A DNA stretch of 64,000 bases. It comes from Pseudomonadota bacterium (GTDB lineage: Bacteria; Myxococcota_A; Polyangia; Polyangiales; Polyangiaceae). Location: the NCBI GenBank assembly GCA_023431345.1, contig JAEYWK010000201.1, forward strand, positions 1 through 64,000, read 5' to 3'. A model generated the notes under the pieces. The model was given only the letters and a program-made list of their open reading frames with translations, did not search any database and was not told the origin of the DNA. Position 1 is the first letter of the stretch. Each line of letters begins with the position of its first letter. The position numbers and the translations under genes are program-made. Of this stretch, positions 33,546 through 43,639 are shown one piece after another.

Positions 33546-34823
33546 TCAAGGGCAGCGAGCGCAGGGGATGGTTCCGCGCCGGAGTGAGAAGCCGCCGGCG
33601 TCGGCGTCGTCGGTCCAGAAGAAGGGCTTGAAACCGTCCTGGCAGGCACTCGCGGGGCCGATCGCGATGCCTTCGTGGTTGCTGTCTGGCAGCTGCGCCG
33701 GGCGCTCGAACTGGCGCGTGACGACGAAGCGACCGAGCGTGGCCGAGCCGCTCTGCGTGTCGATGTCCAAGATGCCGCTCTGGTTTCCGCAGGTGTCGTC
33801 GCAGTGGAACCAGAGCTGGTCGGTGTCGCGATCGAACTCCAAGCCCATCACGCCGGGCTGAGGCGTGATGATGGTGGCGACCAAGTGCGCGGCCGAGCTA
33901 GCGTGATCCAGCGCGACCGCGTAGAGCCGGCCGCTCTCTTCGACTCCGACCAAGAACAGCCCCGCGCCATGGTCTCCGTAGCGAGCAGGCTCGTACGCGC
34001 CGGCGGCCAGCTCATCGAAGAAGCCGCGCGCGGTCAGGTAGGAGTCGGGCACCCAGGTGATGGCTTCGACGCCGGTGTTGGCGCCGGCGCGCGGCAAGAT
34101 GCTCGTGAGGTTCCAATCGTGCGTCGCGGTCAAGGTCGCGCCCGCACCACCTAGCGCGAAGCGCAGCACCGATTGACGGCTGCTCGAAGCGGAGGAGTTG
34201 TCGTGCTCGGAGCACGCGTAGATCGCGCTCGCATCCGCGGCGAACGTCAGGCCCTCCGAGTCCGGGGCGCTAGCCCCGTCGGGATAGCGCAAGCCCTTGC
34301 CGCTGGCCCAGCCGCCATCGGCGTCGGTGACGAAGCCGTCGCCGCTCGGCACGAGTCGAAAGAGCGTGCCCGGAAGGTTGTCGACGGCCCACAGCGCGTC
34401 GTGCTCCGGGTCGTAGGTGAGGCCGCTCAAATTCCCTCGAAACTGCTCTTCCGGCTCGAGCGTGGTCACCTCGGCCCCGCCTGGCCAAGGCGCTAGCTCG
34501 CTGCCTTTGCCTTCGCAGCTGCCGAGCGACGCGCCGCCCGTCGCGCCCCCGGTCGCGCCGCCCGGGGCTCCACTCGCCCCGTCTCCCGCATGCGCACCAC
34601 CGTCGGAGCTCGCTCCCGCCGAAACGCCGGACGTTCCGCCCAACGTCGCGCCCGCGGCTGGGCTAGCGCAAGCGCCCGCCCCACCCGACGTCGCGCCCGC
34701 TCCACCCGACGTCGCGCCCGCAGCGCCTGCGCCCGCGACCTGAGGTTCCGAGGGCAGCGCGCGGCTGGCGTCGCACGCCAGCGCCAAGACGACCAGAAGC
34801 GAGCTCGCCCTTCCGCTAGCCAT
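33546..34823 (-). CDS. Lipoprotein with SdiA-regulated/phytase-like beta-propeller
   Basis: The protein has 425 residues. A short lipoprotein-like leader ends 'VLALACDAS' (Cys17). Residues 28-115 are Gly/Ala/Ser low complexity, partly from short DNA repeats at 34560-34730. The rest is a propeller typical of the esterase-like/SdiA-regulated group: 'GNLSGLTYDPEHDALWAVDNLPGTLFRLV', 'DSEGLTFAADASAIYACSEHD', 'GVEAITWVPDSYL', 'GVMGLEFDRDTDQLWFHCDD', 'NHEGIAIGPASAC'. The blades carry the acid/aromatic residues seen in the family. Substrate unknown; it should sit at the outer membrane or in the periplasm. Confidence 0.8.
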   Translation of the reverse strand: MASGRASSLLVVLALACDASRALPSEPQVAGAGAAGATSGGAGATSGGAGACASPAAGATLGGTSGVSAGASSDGGAHAGDGASGAPGGATGGATGGASLGSCEGKGSELAPWPGGAEVTTLEPEEQFRGNLSGLTYDPEHDALWAVDNLPGTLFRLVPSGDGFVTDADGGWASGKGLRYPDGASAPDSEGLTFAADASAIYACSEHDNSSASSSRQSVLRFALGGAGATLTATHDWNLTSILPRAGANTGVEAITWVPDSYLTARGFFDELAAGAYEPARYGDHGAGLFLVGVEESGRLYAVALDHASSAAHLVATIITPQPGVMGLEFDRDTDQLWFHCDDTCGNQSGILDIDTQSGSATLGRFVVTRQFERPAQLPDSNHEGIAIGPASACQDGFKPFFWTDDADAGGFSLRRGTIPCARCP

Positions 34824-34874
34824 CTTCCCTCAGCCCCGCTTGCTGCGAAGAGCGCCCGCACATGGGCGCTCAGT

Positions 34875-36167
34875 CTACGCCGTCAGCACGACGCGCGTCA
34901 CCTCGGGTGGTGCGCCGAGGCGAGCCGGGGGCCCCACCGTGCCAAAACCGCGGTTCACGTACAGCTGCGATTCGCCGAGCTCGTAGCGCCCCGCGACCCA
35001 GCCACCGGGCAAGACGTAGTCCGCCGGCCGCACACCGAGGTTCACTTGCCCGCCGTGCGTGTGCCCGGAAAGCTGCAGTGCCACACGACCCGCTGCTTCA
35101 TCGAAGAAGGAAGGGTTGTGGCACAGAAGGACGCGCGGAAGGTCCAGCGCTGGCGCGTGCTTGCCGGCGAGGCGGGGCAGCGTGGTGATGGCCGCCGCCA
35201 AATCGGGCCCGCCGATCCGCCGACGACGCGCCCACACGTCGTCGACGCCGAGCAGCGCGAAGCCCGCCGAGGGGCCGCCGAGCACGAGCGCCTCGTTGCG
35301 CAAGATGCGACCGCCTCCGCCCGTGATCGCGCCGGCCATCTCGTCGATGCCGGCGAAGTAGTCGTGGTTGCCAGACACCGCCACCACGCCGTGACGCGCG
35401 AGCGGAGTGAGGCGGCGCACGAAGCGACCGAGCTGCGGGGCCAGGCGCCCGTCGTTATCCAGCAGGTCGCCGGTGAGCACGATCAGATCTGCGCGCGTCT
35501 GGCGCACGAGCTCCTCCGCGATCGCGAGCTCGGCGTCGCCCGTGAACGCCCCGATGTGCACGTCGGAGAGCTGGGCGATCGTGAAACCGTCGAGCGCGCG
35601 CGACAGCCCCGACAACTGGATAGGCACCTCTTCGATGGCGTAGTCGCTCCGGCCTTTCAGCGCGCCGTACAGCGAGCTCGAGCTGCCAATCAAGAACGCT
35701 GAACCGGCCGCGGCTTGCGTCAAGAACGTGCGGCGCGGCAGCTCGCTCGCGGGCGGCGACGCGGGGCGCGGCTCCGCCTCCGTCCGCTCCGTGTCTTTCG
35801 GCCGGGCCAGGGCCGACGGCGCAAGCCCGGACGCGGCGGACGCGCGCTGGCGGACGCGGCGCAGCAGCACGCCGAGCAAGAGCGCGGCGTCAGCTACGAG
35901 CAGCAGCACGCCGCTGATGATGACGGCGAGCTGCACGGTCGAGCCAACGGCGATGACAGCGGTGGCCAGCGCGCCGGGCCAGAATCGCCCAGCCACGCGC
36001 CCGAGCACCATGCCGGCGATCGAGGCGATGAGCGTCCATTTCAGTACACGGCGCTTGCGGTCGTCGAGGGCGAACGCATTCCGCGCCCAACGGAAGACCT
36101 GGGCGTTGATGGCGCTCAGCACCGCGACCATCAAGACGGTGAACACGACGATACCGACTACGGACAT
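34875..36167 (-). CDS. Membrane metallophosphoesterase
   Basis: The protein has 430 residues. Four N-terminal helices (residues 1-110) are followed by a second Tat/Sec-like segment ('RRTFLTQAAAGSAFLIGSSS') and a calcineurin-like phosphoesterase domain. All metal motifs are visible: 'SDVHIGAF', 'VLTGDLLDND', 'SGNHDYFAG', 'LCHNP' and 'LSGHTHGGQVN'. This is the YkuE/YaeI-type arrangement; YkuE acts on lipid-linked or cell-wall substrates. It is divergent from the gnd gene. Confidence 0.9.
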   Translation of the reverse strand: MSVVGIVVFTVLMVAVLSAINAQVFRWARNAFALDDRKRRVLKWTLIASIAGMVLGRVAGRFWPGALATAVIAVGSTVQLAVIISGVLLLVADAALLLGVLLRRVRQRASAASGLAPSALARPKDTERTEAEPRPASPPASELPRRTFLTQAAAGSAFLIGSSSSLYGALKGRSDYAIEEVPIQLSGLSRALDGFTIAQLSDVHIGAFTGDAELAIAEELVRQTRADLIVLTGDLLDNDGRLAPQLGRFVRRLTPLARHGVVAVSGNHDYFAGIDEMAGAITGGGGRILRNEALVLGGPSAGFALLGVDDVWARRRRIGGPDLAAAITTLPRLAGKHAPALDLPRVLLCHNPSFFDEAAGRVALQLSGHTHGGQVNLGVRPADYVLPGGWVAGRYELGESQLYVNRGFGTVGPPARLGAPPEVTRVVLTA

Positions 36168-36290
36168 GAGGCGTGACTTTGAGCGACTCGCAGCGCTCCG
36201 CCAGGGGGCGAGGCTACTTCTAACAATTCTTCGCGCATGAAGCTTGCTTCCCTTGGCTCGGTCGTCTGTGCTCGGAGAGGAAGTATCACG

Positions 36291-37301
36291 ATGCAGCTTG
36301 CAATGATTGGTCTAGGCCGCATGGGGGGCAACATGGCTCGTCGCTTGATGCGCGCTGGGCATACGTGCGTGGCGTACGATGTGTTTCCCGAGGCGGTGGA
36401 AAAAATGGCAAGCGAAGGCGCTCGCCCCGCGCGCTCCCTGCGAGAGCTCGTGGCTCAGCTGCAAACGCCGCGCGTGATCTGGATGATGGTCCCTGCCGCA
36501 AACGTCGATAGAACCATCGACGAGCTGTTGCCGCTGCTCAGCCAGGGCGACATCGTGGTCGATGGGGGCAACTCCTACTACCGCGACGACGTCGACCGCG
36601 CGGGGCGCCTGGCGCAGCGCGGCTTGGCCTACATCGACTGCGGCACCAGCGGCGGTGTCTTCGGGCTCGAGCGCGGCTATTGCTTGATGATCGGCGGTGA
36701 GGCAGCAGCCGTGCGATACCTCGGCCCCCTCTTTGAAGCCCTCGCCCCAGGCCTGGGCGACGTGCCGCCGACCCCCGGCGCGGCGACGAGCGGCACGGCG
36801 CAGCACGGCTATTTGCACTGCGGCCCGAGCGGTGCTGGCCATTTCGTGAAGATGGTTCACAACGGCATCGAATACGGCTTGATGGCGGCCTACGCGGAGG
36901 GCTTCAACATCCTGCGCCACGCCGGCGTTGGCCGAGAGCGCGAGGGCACCGCCGACGCGGAGACGACGCCGCTGCGGAGCGCTGAGTACTTTCAATACGA
37001 TTTCGACCTGCCGGCCGTCGCGGAGCTGTGGCGCCGTGGCAGCGTCGTGTCCTCTTGGCTGCTGGACTTGACCGCGCAGGCGCTCACGCGCGACGCGTCG
37101 TTGGCGCAGTTTTCGGGCAAGGTGTCGGACTCGGGCGAGGGCCGCTGGACGCTCGAAGCGGCGAACGAAGAGGGCGTGCCCGCGTTCGTTTTGGCCGCCG
37201 CGCTCTTCCAGCGCTTCAGCTCGCGCGGCGAGGCGGATTTTCAGAATCAGCTGCTTTCAGCCATGCGCTTCGAGTTCGGCGGCCACCACGAAAAGAAGTG
37301 A
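36291..37301 (+). CDS. gnd: 6-phosphogluconate dehydrogenase (decarboxylating), short form
   Basis: The protein has 336 residues. It converts 6-phosphogluconate to ribulose 5-phosphate in the pentose phosphate pathway. Visible motifs are the Rossmann 'GLGRMGGNMARRLMRAGH', 'DGGNSYYRDD', the substrate loop 'YIDCGTSGGVFGLERGYCLMIGG', and catalytic 'HFVKMVHNGIEYGLM' (Lys in K-M-V-H-N). The short form (about 300-340 residues) usually prefers NAD. ATG 36291 has a strong GGAGAGG upstream. Confidence 0.95.
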   Translation: MQLAMIGLGRMGGNMARRLMRAGHTCVAYDVFPEAVEKMASEGARPARSLRELVAQLQTPRVIWMMVPAANVDRTIDELLPLLSQGDIVVDGGNSYYRDDVDRAGRLAQRGLAYIDCGTSGGVFGLERGYCLMIGGEAAAVRYLGPLFEALAPGLGDVPPTPGAATSGTAQHGYLHCGPSGAGHFVKMVHNGIEYGLMAAYAEGFNILRHAGVGREREGTADAETTPLRSAEYFQYDFDLPAVAELWRRGSVVSSWLLDLTAQALTRDASLAQFSGKVSDSGEGRWTLEAANEEGVPAFVLAAALFQRFSSRGEADFQNQLLSAMRFEFGGHHEKK

Positions 37302-37379
37302 GTTCGGCCCGCCAAGGCGTGGCAAGCTAACCGGTCTCGGCCGGGATGTGGCCGACAACCATTTGGCCGTGGCAGGACC

Positions 37380-39155
37380 GTGTCCCTGAAAGAGCTGCAG
37401 CTGCCGTCGATAGCGAGCCTGCGTGCGATCGCCGCGCTCAAGAGCCCGCACCTGGCGCTCGTCCGCCCCGCGCGGATCGGTCTCGGCTTCGAGTTCGCGG
37501 GCGGCAATCAAAAGAGCTTGCTGGATGTGGAGGAGGCGCTGGGGGGCCCGGGCCGGCTCTCGCTCCCCTACTCGCTGCGCTGGCTGCTCGACGTCTTGAC
37601 CGGCCTCGGCGTGCTCCACCGCACGCTCGGCTTCGTACACGGTGAGGTGCAGCCGGACAGCGTCGTACTGGGTGAGGATGGCATCGGCCGTCTGGTGCCG
37701 GTGGTGCGGGCGCACTGGGCGCGCGGAGAAGAGCGAGCCAAAGAACGGCTGTACTACCTGGCGCCCGAGAAGCTGCTGGGAGACCACGTCGACAAGCGCT
37801 CGGACGTGTTCAGCGCGGGGGTGATGCTGTGGGAAGCCCTGCAGGGGCAGCGGTTGATGGAGGCCTTCGACGTCGACGACATCATCGCGCGCTTCATGAG
37901 CGGCGGCATCCCGCGAGCTCGCGTGCCCGAGGGCGAAGCGTGGACGTTACCCCTCACCGCGATCGCGGAGCGCGCCATTTCGGTCGATCCAGCGCGACGC
38001 TTCGACAGCGTGGGCGAGCTGAAGGACGCGATCGAAGGGGCGTGTCAGCGTTACGTGGCGAGCACTCCGGGCATGGCCGAGCTGTTCCGCGATCCGGCGA
38101 GCCGCGCGCGCAGCCTGGGGCGTGAGTCGTTGCCGCCAGAGAGCCAGCGCGCGACCTTGCCGCCCGCTGCCCCGCCCGCGTTCGAAGAGCGTACCCCGGT
38201 GAGCGAAGGAGCGCTCGAGCAGGCCGCCGAGCGGCTATCGCGCGCCAGCTTCGCTTCGGTCGATCTCGAGGAAGAGCTCACCACCAAGCCCAACGCAGCG
38301 CCGAAACCGCCCCCCGAGCCCTTGCCCGTCGCGCGCCCGCAGCGCCACGTGAACACACTGCTGGGCGTGCCGCCTCCGTACGTAGAGCCGCGTGATTCTT
38401 ACTCGCCCGACTCGGTGACGACGCCCTTCGTGCGCTCGCCACTGTCCAGCGCTCCACCGGCGGCCGCTTCGTCGTCGACCGCTCCATCATCCATCGCTCC
38501 GACCCCGCTCGTGCGCGTTGGCGAGCTGCGCTCGGCCGCGGCGGAGCCGTCGCGCTCGGCGTCTCCCCCCGCGGTATCGCTGTCGCCATTGGTGACCCGT
38601 GCCGAAGAGGTGCAGCTCCCCGAGCCGAGCTTCGAGCTCATCAAGCCGCGCAAGCGCCGCGGCGCGCTGTGGCTCACGCTGGGCGTCGCGGCTGCGGTCG
38701 GGCTGTTCGCAGCGCGGCCCTGGCTCTCGCGCCAGGTTACCGCTGCGACCGGGGCGCAGCCTGATCGCGACGCCCCAGCGCTCGACGCGACTGTGCCGCG
38801 CACGGAGACCGCCACGCCGGCCCAGCCATCATCCTTGCCTGCGGATGCGCCACGCGCCGCGCGCATCGCCTCCACCCCGCCCGCGCCGAGCGACCCCGCA
38901 CCGAAGGCCTCCAGGCGTGAAGCGTCGCGAGACCCCGAGGCCGTCATCCACGACTCCGTCGACGCTGCCTACCCCGAGCCCCCCACCACGACGCCTGAGC
39001 CTGAGCCGCCCGCTGCACCCGAGCCGGCAGCGGAGCCAACGCCCGAGCCGGAGCCAGCGGTCGCCCCGCCGGCCGCTGCGCCTGCGCCCGCGCCCACCAG
39101 CACGCCGAAGCCCAAGCCCGCGCCCGTGAGCGACGGCGATCGCTACGGCATCTGA
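37380..39155 (+). CDS. Membrane pseudokinase (Ser/Thr kinase-like, 591 aa)
   Basis: The C-lobe of a Hanks kinase is recognisable at about residues 62-225: APE (128-130), the helix-F 'RSDVFSAGVMLWEAL' (140-154) and 'ARRFDSVGELKDAIE'. The catalytic parts are missing. HRDxKPxN reads H87-G-E-V-Q-P-D-S94, the DFG is replaced by 'GIGRLVPV', and there is no Gly loop or VAxK lysine. It therefore cannot catalyse phosphotransfer in the usual way. A membrane helix ('GALWLTLGVAAAVGLFAARPW', about residue 430) leads to a Pro/Glu-rich extracytoplasmic tail. It likely acts as a scaffold or sensor. The GTG start is at 37380. Confidence 0.85.
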   Translation: MSLKELQLPSIASLRAIAALKSPHLALVRPARIGLGFEFAGGNQKSLLDVEEALGGPGRLSLPYSLRWLLDVLTGLGVLHRTLGFVHGEVQPDSVVLGEDGIGRLVPVVRAHWARGEERAKERLYYLAPEKLLGDHVDKRSDVFSAGVMLWEALQGQRLMEAFDVDDIIARFMSGGIPRARVPEGEAWTLPLTAIAERAISVDPARRFDSVGELKDAIEGACQRYVASTPGMAELFRDPASRARSLGRESLPPESQRATLPPAAPPAFEERTPVSEGALEQAAERLSRASFASVDLEEELTTKPNAAPKPPPEPLPVARPQRHVNTLLGVPPPYVEPRDSYSPDSVTTPFVRSPLSSAPPAAASSSTAPSSIAPTPLVRVGELRSAAAEPSRSASPPAVSLSPLVTRAEEVQLPEPSFELIKPRKRRGALWLTLGVAAAVGLFAARPWLSRQVTAATGAQPDRDAPALDATVPRTETATPAQPSSLPADAPRAARIASTPPAPSDPAPKASRREASRDPEAVIHDSVDAAYPEPPTTTPEPEPPAAPEPAAEPTPEPEPAVAPPAAAPAPAPTSTPKPKPAPVSDGDRYGI

Positions 39156-39301
39156 CGTAGCCGACACACCCTCGCTGCAATCAAAGGCGCTTATCGCCAA
39201 CTGCACTCCCGTCCCCCCGTGAGCAGTGCCACTAGAACGACGCGAACGCTGGCGGTGGAGCTTTCCACGCGCCTGATGCTCGAGAATAATCACGCGCCGT
39301 C

Positions 39302-40393
39302 ATGAGCAACGCACGGAGAGCCGCGCTTCACCTGCTGAACAATGAGTGGAGTCGCGGGGTTTGGAAGCATTGGCTCTCCAATCTTTTCCTGCCGCCCGTA
39401 CAGCCGCCGTTGCCGCAGAGCGTGACTCCGCCGCCCGCTGTGAGCGTTGCTGCGCCCGTCACCACTGACGCTGCGCCGACGCAGGAGCCTCGGCTGGCGA
39501 GCGAGTTGTCACGCGAACGAGCCAACGTCGGCAGCGCCGTGGCCGCCAGCACCAGCGATCGCGCGGCGCCGAGTGAGCCGCCGGATTCGCAGGGGCGCGA
39601 CGTGCGTCGCAGCGAGCTCCGCGCGCGCTTCGAAGCGCTGTCGGATCGGCTCATGGCCGTGGAGGACGGCGTCGACACGCTGCTGCGGCGCGCCGCGCAG
39701 CGCGACAAGGTGGAGCGACGCGCCGGTCAACATCACGTCGAGGCGATCGACCACGTGACGGAGGCGGCCGAGCGCCAGGCGAGCGTGCTCGAAGGGCTGC
39801 TCACCACGGTCTCGCGCCTCGAGCACGCGATTTCGCGTGTGGAAGCGGGACTGTCGCGCGTCGAGCGGGCCCTCGGCGAGCGGGCCGCCGGCGAACGAGG
39901 GCTCGGCGAGCGGGCGGCGGCGCGGCGCGATTCGCATTACCCGAGCGCCGCGTCGCAGCCGCCGCCGCGCGCCGCCGCGACGTCTGTCTATCCCGAATCA
40001 CACCTGGCTCCGCGCTCTTCGCGCGCCAGTGAGCTCGACGAGCTCGAGGGCACCGAAACCTCGAGCATCAACGGGTTCTTGTCGGAAGTTTCGCTGTCTA
40101 CGGTCATGGCGATGCTCGAAATCGAGCGTCACTCGGGCCGCCTCAAGGTGGCGACCGACGACGGCATGCTCGCCAGCTTCGAGCTCGCCGAGGGCAGCGT
40201 CGTGAGCAGCAGGCTCTCCGAGAACGACGCGGATCCACTGCACACGCTGCGCACCGCCCTCTGCTGGAAGCAGGGTCGCTTTTGGTTTCGCCAGCAACCC
40301 GCCGACGCCCCGGCGTTCCCGCCGCGCTCGATCGGTTCCCTCTTGCTCGAAGCCACGCGCCAGAACGACGAATCCTTCGCCAACGTCGGCTGA
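39302..40393 (+). CDS. DUF4388 (PATAN-like) domain protein with coiled coil
   Basis: The protein has 363 residues. The middle (about 105-205) is a long coiled coil ('ALSDRLMAVEDGVDTLLRRAAQRDKVERRAGQ', 'VSRLEHAISRVEAGLSRVERAL'). The C-terminal 120 residues are a DUF4388 domain ('INGFLSEVSLSTVMAMLEIERHSGRLKVATDDGMLASFELAEGSVVSSRL', ending 'WKQGRFWFR'). DUF4388 is common in myxobacterial signalling proteins and gliding-related proteins. It follows the pseudokinase in the same direction, 146 bases away, so they may work together (inference). Confidence 0.85.
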   Translation: MSNARRAALHLLNNEWSRGVWKHWLSNLFLPPVQPPLPQSVTPPPAVSVAAPVTTDAAPTQEPRLASELSRERANVGSAVAASTSDRAAPSEPPDSQGRDVRRSELRARFEALSDRLMAVEDGVDTLLRRAAQRDKVERRAGQHHVEAIDHVTEAAERQASVLEGLLTTVSRLEHAISRVEAGLSRVERALGERAAGERGLGERAAARRDSHYPSAASQPPPRAAATSVYPESHLAPRSSRASELDELEGTETSSINGFLSEVSLSTVMAMLEIERHSGRLKVATDDGMLASFELAEGSVVSSRLSENDADPLHTLRTALCWKQGRFWFRQQPADAPAFPPRSIGSLLLEATRQNDESFANVG

Positions 40394-40522
40394 GCCGCGC
40401 GACGCAGCCGGCCCCGGCGTCACCCGGCCGCGCATCACCGCCTCGACGCCGGCCGCCGTCGCCGCTAGCCCTGCGACAACGCGTCCAGTTGACGCCGCCG
40501 CGAATGGCGTAAGGTGCCGGGT

Positions 40523-41851
40523 ATGGATGCGCTCGGTCTGCATCGCTTTCAGTTCGCGTTCACCATCACCTATCACTACCTGTTCCCGCAGCTCACGATG
40601 GGCCTCGCGCTCGTGCTCGTGTTGCTGAAAGCGCTGGCACTGCGGCGCCGCGATCCAGACTACGACGTCGCCGCGCGCTTCTGGACCAAAGTGCTCGGCG
40701 TCGGCTTCGTGATGGGGGTGGTGACTGGCATTCCGATGGAGTTCCAGTTCGGCACCAACTGGTCGCGCTTCTCGCGCATCGCGGGCGGCGTCATCGGGCA
40801 GACGCTGGCCATGGAAGGCGTGTTCGCGTTCTTCCTCGAGTCATCAGTGCTCTACCTCGTCCTGTTCCAGGAGCGTAAGCTCGGTCCACGCGGTCACCTC
40901 TACGCGACGATCGCGCTATTCGTGGGCACCTGGCTCTCCGGGTTCTTCATCGTCTGCACCAACGCCTTCATGCAGCACCCGCAGGGCTACGTGATCGACG
41001 CCCAGGGCGTGATCCACCTCACGTCGTTCTCCGAGCTACTGCTCAACCGCTGGGCGTGGGTGCAATACGCGCACACGATGATCGGAGCCACCATCACGGG
41101 CAGCTTCGCGGTCGCGGCGACGGGCGCGTTCTACGTGCTCCAGCGCCGTGATCTGGTGGTGGCCAAGAAGATGACGAGCGTCGCGGTGGTGGTGGGCGCC
41201 GTCGCCTCGCTCGCCGCCGCTTTCCCGACCGGCGACGCGCAGGCCAAGCTCGTGCTCACCCATCAACCCGAGGCGTTCGCGGCCATGGAAGGCCATTTCC
41301 ACACCGAAGCGGGGGCCGGTTTGACGCTCATCGGCCAACCCAACGTCGAGGAGCTGCGCATCGACAACCCGCTCCGCATCCCTCGCTTGCTCAGCTTTCT
41401 CACGCACCAGCGCTGGGACACCGAGATCAAGGGGCTGAGTGAATTTCCTCGCGACCGCTGGCCCGACAACATCCCGCTCCTCTATTACGCCTATCACGTG
41501 ATGGCGGGCCTCGGCACGATCTTCATCGGCCTGATGTCGCTCGCGAGCTTCCTGCTCTTCCGCGGCAAGCTGTTCGAATCGCGCGGTGTGCTGTGGGCGC
41601 TGATGCTCGCGTTTCCGCTGCCGTTCATCGCCAACACCGCGGGCTGGATGACGGCCGAGCTCGGTCGACAGCCGTGGCTGATCCACGGCATCTTGCGCAC
41701 GAAGGATGGCTCGTCCGATCACGTCGGCGCCGGCAGCACGCTGTTCTCACTGCTCGGCTTCATGGGGCTCTACTCGCTGCTATCGTTGCTGTTCGTGATG
41801 CTCGTACTCAAGCTACTGCAGCGCGGCCTCGTCGCACAGGAGCCACGTTGA
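40523..41851 (+). CDS. cydA: Cytochrome bd-type quinol oxidase subunit I
   Basis: The protein has 442 residues and about nine membrane helices. It carries the haem ligands in 'RFQFAFTITYHYLFPQL' (the N-terminal His) and 'VQYAHTMIGATITGSF' (second His), and the conserved 'GWMTAELGRQPWLIHGILRT' near the end. The Q-loop is short, so it is of the CIO/bd-II short type rather than the long E. coli CydA (about 522). It oxidises quinol and reduces O2 with high affinity. ATG 40523 was chosen over GTG 40514. The stop overlaps the cydB start by one base (TGATG). Confidence 0.96.
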   Translation: MDALGLHRFQFAFTITYHYLFPQLTMGLALVLVLLKALALRRRDPDYDVAARFWTKVLGVGFVMGVVTGIPMEFQFGTNWSRFSRIAGGVIGQTLAMEGVFAFFLESSVLYLVLFQERKLGPRGHLYATIALFVGTWLSGFFIVCTNAFMQHPQGYVIDAQGVIHLTSFSELLLNRWAWVQYAHTMIGATITGSFAVAATGAFYVLQRRDLVVAKKMTSVAVVVGAVASLAAAFPTGDAQAKLVLTHQPEAFAAMEGHFHTEAGAGLTLIGQPNVEELRIDNPLRIPRLLSFLTHQRWDTEIKGLSEFPRDRWPDNIPLLYYAYHVMAGLGTIFIGLMSLASFLLFRGKLFESRGVLWALMLAFPLPFIANTAGWMTAELGRQPWLIHGILRTKDGSSDHVGAGSTLFSLLGFMGLYSLLSLLFVMLVLKLLQRGLVAQEPR

Positions 41852-42885
41852 TGGGCGAGATATGGTTCTGGCTGCTCGCCGGCATGCTCGCGGTGTACGC
41901 GGTGCTCGACGGCTTCGACTTCGGGGTGGGGATTTTGCACCTCTGGCTCGGCAAGACGCCGGCAGAGCGCGGTACCATCCTGCGCAGCGTCGGCCCCGTG
42001 TGGGACGGCAACGAGGTGTGGCTGGTCGCCGCCGGCGGCACGCTGTTCGCCGCCTTTCCCCTGCTGTACGCGACCGCGTTCTCCGGCTTCTACCTGCCGC
42101 TGATGATTGTCCTGTGGCTGCTGCTGTTCCGCGCTCTCGGCATCGAGCTCCGACACCAGCTCGATAACGAGCTGTGGCACCAAGCGTGGGACGTCGCGTT
42201 CGCGCTCTCGAGCGGCCTACTCGCGCTCTTTCTGGGCGCCGCGCTCGGCAACTTGGTGCGCGGCTTGCCCCTCGACGAGCGTGGTCGTTTCTTCGAGCCG
42301 CTGTGGACCGACTTTCGCGTCGGCGAGGTCACGGGCATCTTGGATTGGTACACGCTGCTCGTGGGTGTCACCGCCACGGCCGCGCTGACGCTTCACGGTG
42401 CCTTGTGGCTCACCTACAAGGTCAGCGGTGAATTGGGCGCGCGGGCTCGAGAGTCGGCGAAGCGTCTGTGGCCCATCGTGCTGCTCCTCGCTCTGGTCAC
42501 TACCCTCGCCAGCGCCGCCGTGCAGCCACAGCTGCTCGAGAACGCGCAGCGCTGGCCGCTGGGTCTCATCCTGCCCGTCGGCGCGTTCAGTGGCCTGGTA
42601 GCGGCCCGGCTCCAGCTCGGGCGCGCCCCTGGCCGCGCTTTCTGCGCGTCCGGGCTGTTCATCGCCGGTCTGGTGCTGAGCGCAGCGTTCGCCATGTTCC
42701 CCCACGTGCTTCCGGCGCGCGTTCCGGGACGCGAGCTCACCATCGCCGCCGCCGCCGCCGACAGCGGCACCACGGCGCGCATGCTTTGGTGGTGGGTGCC
42801 CGGCATCGCCCTCGCGGTCGGCTATTCGTTCTACATGTACGGGCGGCTACCTCGCTCCTTCTCGGTCAGTGATGGCGAGCACTGA
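41851..42885 (+). CDS. cydB: Cytochrome bd-type quinol oxidase subunit II
   Basis: The protein has 344 residues and eight or more membrane helices. Family motifs are 'LDGFDFGVGILHLW', 'GPVWDGNEVWLVAAGGTLFAAFP', 'YATAFSGFYLPLMIVLWLLLFRALGIELRHQ' and the C-terminal 'YSFYMYGRL'. It pairs with CydA. Translation is coupled through the TGATG overlap. A CydX-like peptide is not evident downstream. Confidence 0.96.
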   Translation: MGEIWFWLLAGMLAVYAVLDGFDFGVGILHLWLGKTPAERGTILRSVGPVWDGNEVWLVAAGGTLFAAFPLLYATAFSGFYLPLMIVLWLLLFRALGIELRHQLDNELWHQAWDVAFALSSGLLALFLGAALGNLVRGLPLDERGRFFEPLWTDFRVGEVTGILDWYTLLVGVTATAALTLHGALWLTYKVSGELGARARESAKRLWPIVLLLALVTTLASAAVQPQLLENAQRWPLGLILPVGAFSGLVAARLQLGRAPGRAFCASGLFIAGLVLSAAFAMFPHVLPARVPGRELTIAAAAADSGTTARMLWWWVPGIALAVGYSFYMYGRLPRSFSVSDGEH

Positions 42886-42988
42886 ACGCAGCAAACTGAC
42901 GTTCGCTCGTCGCTGGAGCGGCCCGCTGAGCCGCGCTTCGCCGTTGCCGGGTACCGCTCGCGGTTCGTGAGGCGCCGGGCGAATCGGA

Positions 42989-43034
42989 TTGACGCCCGGT
43001 GGGTTTAGACTATATCTAAGCCTAGATTAAGTCT
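42989..43034 (+). promoter_or_regulatory. ahpCD promoter with 28-bp imperfect palindrome
   Basis: TTGACG (42989-42994) and TATATC (43011-43016) form a sigma-70-like pair with a 16-base spacer. An imperfect palindrome spans 43007-43034. Its arms are AGACTATATCTAAG and CCTAGATTAAGTCT, the core is ATCTA-AGCC-TAGAT, and it overlaps the -10. This looks like an operator for a redox-responsive regulator. No regulator gene is adjacent. Confidence 0.6.
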
Positions 43035-43086
43035 GACGGTGGCCTTCTCGCCGCCAAGTGGCTGATTTATTTGGAGGATTCGCATC

Positions 43087-43638
<552 letters not shown>

Positions 43639-43639
43639 G

